A program made the position numbers and the translations under genes. The notes under the pieces were generated by a model. It saw nothing but the letters and a program-made list of their open reading frames with translations. It ran no database searches and was not told where the DNA came from. Positions 8,494 to 11,817 of a stretch of DNA of 11,817 bases are shown in pieces (the first letter of the stretch is position 1; each line of letters opens with the position of its first letter). Source of the DNA: Fragilaria radians (taxonomy: Eukaryota > Bacillariophyta > Fragilariophyceae > Fragilariales > Fragilariaceae); assembly GCA_900642245.1 (NCBI GenBank), contig CAAAJI010000128.1:15632-27448 (forward strand), given 5' to 3'.

Positions 8494-9161
8494 CTACCTT
8501 TCAGCATCCCAACAGCAAACACTATGGGCATCAATTTGCACTGCTCTAGATATGGAAAACCATAGGCAGCAAATATACTGTTGAGCCGGAGATTTTCAAA
8601 ACGTACCTGAGATATATAGGGTTCAATTGGAAAGGATGCATAGCCTCGAATTTGCAAACAAAAGTTTGGCGATTCAATCCCAACCCTCGATTTAGAATAA
8701 GCATTTTATCCTTCAAGCAAGTTCAACTTAATAGAATTTTTTCCGATTGTATTTTTGCAGTAGAGTATTTCTGCTGTATCAGAAAAAGCTTCTTAAATCA
8801 TACATGTACCATCGAGCGTCATGATCAAGCTTGAAGAGTTGTTGCAAAGAGAATTGGCCATTGAAGCGATGATATTTCAATGCACATGGATGGTTTAATG
8901 CATCATACCAATTCATCCATTCGTCCCTTTATTCGCTTGGCAATTGCAACCTATACAACGTAGAACAAAAGCAACGAGTAGATTCCCAAGGTGGGCACCA
9001 ACTTATCACACCATTCAAAAAAATTTCGATTTGATGGGGGATCTCATCAACACCTTTAACCATTTTTGAAAACAGGACTTTATTTCTATTTGCGTTTCAT
9101 GATCCATCGAAGGATATCAAAAAAAATTATCTGCTTCCTACGTAATCGACTGACGTAACTG

Positions 9162-9434
9162 ATGTGCAAAAATGACACTACCGGTAGACAGAGCCAGCTT
9201 TCTCCACATGCAGGATTTTTTTATCAAACTACTAAGCTGATGGGGAATGATGCAAATCTAATGGTAATCGCAATTTTCATTGAAGTAAGAGAATCAAGTG
9301 CATGTGTACTCTTGATACTGAACAACTCTCTGAATGCGCATAATAGTTTGCCACCAAATTGCAGGGCAGCACAAGTTCTGAATATTTGCAAATGTGTAGT
9401 AGTATGTGGGGAGCATACAGATAAGACTTCATAA
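9162..9434 (+). CDS. Hypothetical 90-residue ORF, doubtful
   Basis: An ATG lies just after an in-frame TAA (9156-9158) and opens 90 codons to TAA 9432-9434. The middle is hydrophobic (LMVIAIFIEV, ACVLLILNN) and the C-terminal part has several cysteines (CRAAQVLNICKCVVVC). It resembles no family I know. Two ACGT-core motifs lie within 25 bases upstream. The length is only marginally above chance for this base composition. Confidence 0.15.
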   Translation: MCKNDTTGRQSQLSPHAGFFYQTTKLMGNDANLMVIAIFIEVRESSACVLLILNNSLNAHNSLPPNCRAAQVLNICKCVVVCGEHTDKTS

Positions 9435-9578
9435 AAGATAAGTGCATTGATGAGCTGAGAATATCAAGTAGTCAATGCAGATGTATTGTGTACCAGTATT
9501 GGAGACATCCAAGCACAGCGAGAACAATTATGGATTAAAAAAATTGATATGCGTATATTAAAGATACTACCGTAGGAC

Positions 9579-9589
9579 GGAATTGAACC
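9579..9589 (-). other. tRNA B-box-like element (degenerate tRNA?)
   Basis: Read on the minus strand, 9589-9579 is GGTTCAATTCC, one base off the RNA polymerase III B-box consensus GGTTCGANTCC. Folding the surrounding ~72 bases as a tRNA fails: the anticodon stem mispairs and the D-loop GG is missing. A GCCGTA/TACGGT pairing brackets the arm at too short a distance. It may be a tRNA relic, a polymerase III element or chance. Confidence 0.2.
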
Positions 9590-10270
9590 TCACCTAGATC
9601 ACTTGTTACGGCTGGTTATTCTAACTTGACTTAATTTTATAATGACGTATTCCGTTCTTGCTGATTCCTTCACTTTAACGAATGTAACTGTTACATCTAA
9701 TTGTCAATAGCAAGGCTTAAATGACTATTTTTATGATAAATGATTTTTTGTCTAGTAAAAAGTATTTTAATTTATCTAATTTCTAGTTCTTAGAGTGAGC
9801 TTTTTGTCAGCACATTTATAGCACCATAATTCTAGTACACTTTAAACCATTAATCTTTTTTTTCCTTTCGTAGTCAACGGATCATACTAATTATGCAAAT
9901 TGATACTGTGTAAAAATTCATCCCTAATTGTTAATCTTTGGTATGTGGCATCTTATTGCAAAAAGGAATCCCGTCATGTCGTATTAAAGGTTACCAATAT
10001 TGTTCCAAAAATGGGGTGCTACATCAATCTTTTATAAGTTAGTTTGCTGACATTGCTTACCTTGTGCATAGATGTACACTCCTCATCACTCTTTCATTAT
10101 TGCCGTCACCATGAGCTTCATCGGATTTGAATATACGTTTAGTTACATATTTGCATATTCTTTGAAGGCTACAATTGTTTTCTGGTTTCAAGGTCGCTTT
10201 CACGTATACAATGAAGAGAAAAGTGGATTCAGTAGAAAGTATAACATCTTATTCTAGAAATTTAGACCAT

Positions 10271-10630
10271 CTATCCATTGTCACTTTTTGCGCACCTTCG
10301 GTTTCCCAAGGAAGGGATGTGCAAATTCTTCGCAACTCTAGTCTTCCTGTATCTGGTATTAGTAGAATGTATCTTGAAATCAAGAAAACCAATGAGATTA
10401 TCTGTTTTCGGTATTGTTGAAAGGAGATGCAAACGGTCATTGAGAACGCAACATTCTTTCTTGTCGGTGAAGTGAAAATGCAAAGTTTGAAGCAACATCT
10501 GTAGAAACATAAGGTGTTGAGAAAGTATGTTGGTACGCAGGCGCCGCTTGTTGGATTTCACTGCACGAGTCAAAATGACTAATCTTAAATAATTTCGCAA
10601 TTTCTTGTATGTAATAATTAAGGAGGGCAT
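10271..10630 (-). CDS. Hypothetical 119-residue ORF, doubtful
   Basis: A real ATG at 10630 opens 119 codons, and the frame stays open about 70 bases further upstream, long for AT-rich spacer. The product is basic (KKLRNYLRLVILTRAVKSNK) with no recognised domain, signal peptide or membrane helix. The + strand is also partly open over the same bases, so the signal is ambiguous. It would lie divergent from the kinase gene about 100 bases away, leaving little promoter space. Chance or decayed sequence is as likely as a gene. Confidence 0.2.
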   Translation of the reverse strand: MPSLIITYKKLRNYLRLVILTRAVKSNKRRLRTNILSQHLMFLQMLLQTLHFHFTDKKECCVLNDRLHLLSTIPKTDNLIGFLDFKIHSTNTRYRKTRVAKNLHIPSLGNRRCAKSDNG

Positions 10631-10736
10631 TGCAAATGACCCCGTTTTAATTGAGCAACTTAGGATCTGTGTGTCAAGATCAGTTGCATCTCCAAAGATT
10701 CATTATTAGACCCATATTTCGATAGCAATATAGACA

Positions 10737-11817
10737 ATGTCGAATTTAGGATTTGATGACAATTACAGCTTAGATCGAGTCGAGCAGATTTTGCGCGAAG
10801 ATGGAATGGACATCCTTAATGACGAAATGCTATCTCCCATTTTCAAGGAAGACAATAGAACAAGCAATACACTTCCTGCCTTTTTAAGGAGCGGTAAGGT
10901 GCTAGGATGAGAAAATAAAATCGATGAAACATGATGCCCTACTAACCTCTTTAATCTCTCCACAATTTATTTGCAGAGGTCAAATTTGGGGAAATCCTGG
11001 GAACAGGAGCCTTTGGTGTCGTCCGTGAAGTGAAGATTATAGAGTTAGCTGACGAAACCGAATCAGATTCTAAGACGTGTAGCAATGAGCATGTCAAATC
11101 CAAATCGGATCTAATTTCAATGTACGCAGGAGGAAGGCAGGATTCTGAAAAATCTTTTTCCTCCGCTGCATCACGAGATTTAATGTCCGCAATTTGCGTG
11201 AGACAAGGGGAATCGCGCTATGCCGTCAAGTATTTAATGGTTGAAGATTCCATCGAGGACCAGCAAGCTAGGGCAAGAGTCGATCTTGCAATTGAAGTGA
11301 ATTACCTCAAGGCCTTGTCACATCCACACATTGTTAAGATCCGAGGAGTCATGAAAACAGAAAACCCCTTTCACCCAACTTTTTTCTTTCTAATGGATAG
11401 GCTTTACGAAACGTTGCATGATAGAATAATCGAATGGGATGAAAGGAAACGACGGAAATCACTTGACCTGACTCATATCTTTCTCAAGACCTTTGAAGCT
11501 CCAAAATATCAAAATTGGAAGAATGAATTCTTGAAGGAGCGATTATTCATTGCGAATGACATAGCGTCAGCCATTAGTTATCTGCATTCTAGACGTGTGA
11601 TTCATAGGTAAGGGGGAAATCTTACCGCCTTCGTTCTTTTTGCTCTGCTCTAACTTCACAGCGCTTTTGTAGAGATATAAAGAAACAAAACATTGGATTT
11701 GATATTCGAGGTAACGTCAAGGTTTTCGACTTTGGGTTGGCAAAGTCTTTGCGCGATGATAGATTGAGCTCTTGTGGCTACTATAATTTAACTGCTAAGG
11801 CCGGCTCAGTGCCGTAT
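10737..11817 (+). CDS. Protein kinase, three exons visible, 3' partial
   Basis: The joined exons 10737-10893, 10977-11607 and 11673-11817 give 311 codons in one frame to the right edge. An in-frame TAG at 10731-10733 supports the ATG. A 53-residue acidic leader precedes the kinase domain. Gly-loop GTGAFG is at 61-66, the ATP-binding Lys137 in YAVKYL, a likely helix-C Glu159 in DLAIEVNYLKAL, the hinge around LMDRLYETLH (191-200), the catalytic loop HRDIKKQN at 262-269 (Asp264, Lys266, Asn269), DFG at 282-284, and the activation segment end AGSVPY at 306-311, where an APE motif should follow. All catalytic residues seen are intact, so it should be an active Ser/Thr kinase, probably TKL-like or lineage-specific. 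Two inserts stand out: about 60 residues between Gly-loop and Lys137, Ser/Lys-rich, and about 35 between hinge and helix E. The substrate is unknown. Confidence 0.95.
10894..10976 (+). other. Intron 1 of the kinase gene (83 bases)
   Basis: The donor is GTAAGG and the acceptor TTTGCAG, with a pyrimidine-rich stretch before it. It splits a Glu codon after its first base (phase 1). Removal joins the leader to VKFGEILGTGAFG in frame, and the intron itself contains in-frame stops. Confidence 0.9.
11608..11672 (+). other. Intron 2 of the kinase gene (65 bases)
   Basis: The donor GTAAGG falls inside the Arg codon of the HRD motif (phase 2). The acceptor is TTGTAG at 11671-11672, which restores HRDIKKQN exactly. 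A nearer CAG at 11661 would give a stop codon after five codons, so the TAG acceptor must be used for an active product. Confidence 0.9.

Larger units (their letters stand above)
7126..10736. other. Long AT-rich intergenic region with weak coding-like signals
   Basis: This 3.6 kb stretch, much longer than the other spacers, holds no confident gene. It includes a G8 run at 7817-7824, a degenerate ~30 bp repeat at 7736-7860, an interrupted coding-like frame at 7924-8493, a 90-codon ORF at 9162-9434, a tRNA B-box-like element near 9579-9589 (minus), a polypyrimidine-TAG tract at 9854-9873 that looks like a splice acceptor, and small ORFs at 10072-10257 (+) and 10271-10630 (-). It may contain a decayed gene or mobile element, or a non-coding RNA. 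I see no terminal repeats and no transposase or reverse transcriptase motif. Confidence 0.5.

Noticed and set aside
9565..9640. A functional tRNA gene on the minus strand
   Set aside because: The B-box-like arm is good, but the acceptor, D and anticodon stems cannot be formed and the D-loop GG is missing.
9683..9695. TGTAAC-T-GTTACA inverted repeat as an operator or MYB site
   Set aside because: It is a perfect but short palindrome with no gene nearby that it could plausibly control.
9854..9873. Polypyrimidine tract followed by TAG as a splice acceptor of a hidden gene
   Set aside because: The downstream sequence meets stop codons quickly in all frames, and no upstream exon pairs with it.
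10072..10257. 61-codon plus-strand ORF as a small membrane protein gene
   Set aside because: It is near chance length and overlaps other weak frames. The aromatic, hydrophobic make-up follows from T-rich sequence.

Overview
The window looks like nuclear DNA of a microbial eukaryote, most likely a diatom or related stramenopile. The reasons are short GT-AG introns (83 and 65 bases) in a protein kinase gene, widely spaced genes in AT-rich spacers, a Vti1-type SNARE, a seven-helix THH1/TOM1/TOM3-like protein, and a kinase with inserts in its catalytic domain. The lineage is inferred; no ribosomal or organelle marker is present. There are no operons, ribosome binding sites, CRISPR arrays, insertion sequences or convincing tRNA genes.

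Layout, left to right: (1) the 3' part of a repeat protein gene (+), open at the left edge, built from 36-39 residue units with a FKSREAAELEALRA-like core and ending in a Glu/His/Pro hexanucleotide repeat. (2) A convergent seven-helix membrane protein gene (-). (3) A divergent 1.6 kb spacer, then a zinc-free MDR oxidoreductase gene resembling RTN4IP1 (+). (4) A 1.1 kb spacer, then a complete single-exon Vti1-type Qb-SNARE gene (+). (5) A 3.6 kb AT-rich stretch with no confident gene but several odd things: a coding-like segment broken by in-frame stops, a degenerate ~30 bp repeat, scattered TGACGT motifs, a tRNA B-box-like element and a 119-codon ORF. (6) A three-exon protein kinase gene (+), cut by the right edge just after the activation segment.

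The genes look like independent housekeeping or signalling units (vesicle fusion, redox, membrane protein, kinase signalling) rather than one pathway or a new multi-gene system. The points most worth following up are the regular repeat protein of unknown function, the asparagine at the ionic zero layer of the SNARE motif, the inserts in the kinase domain, and the interrupted coding-like stretch near 7.9-8.5 kb.
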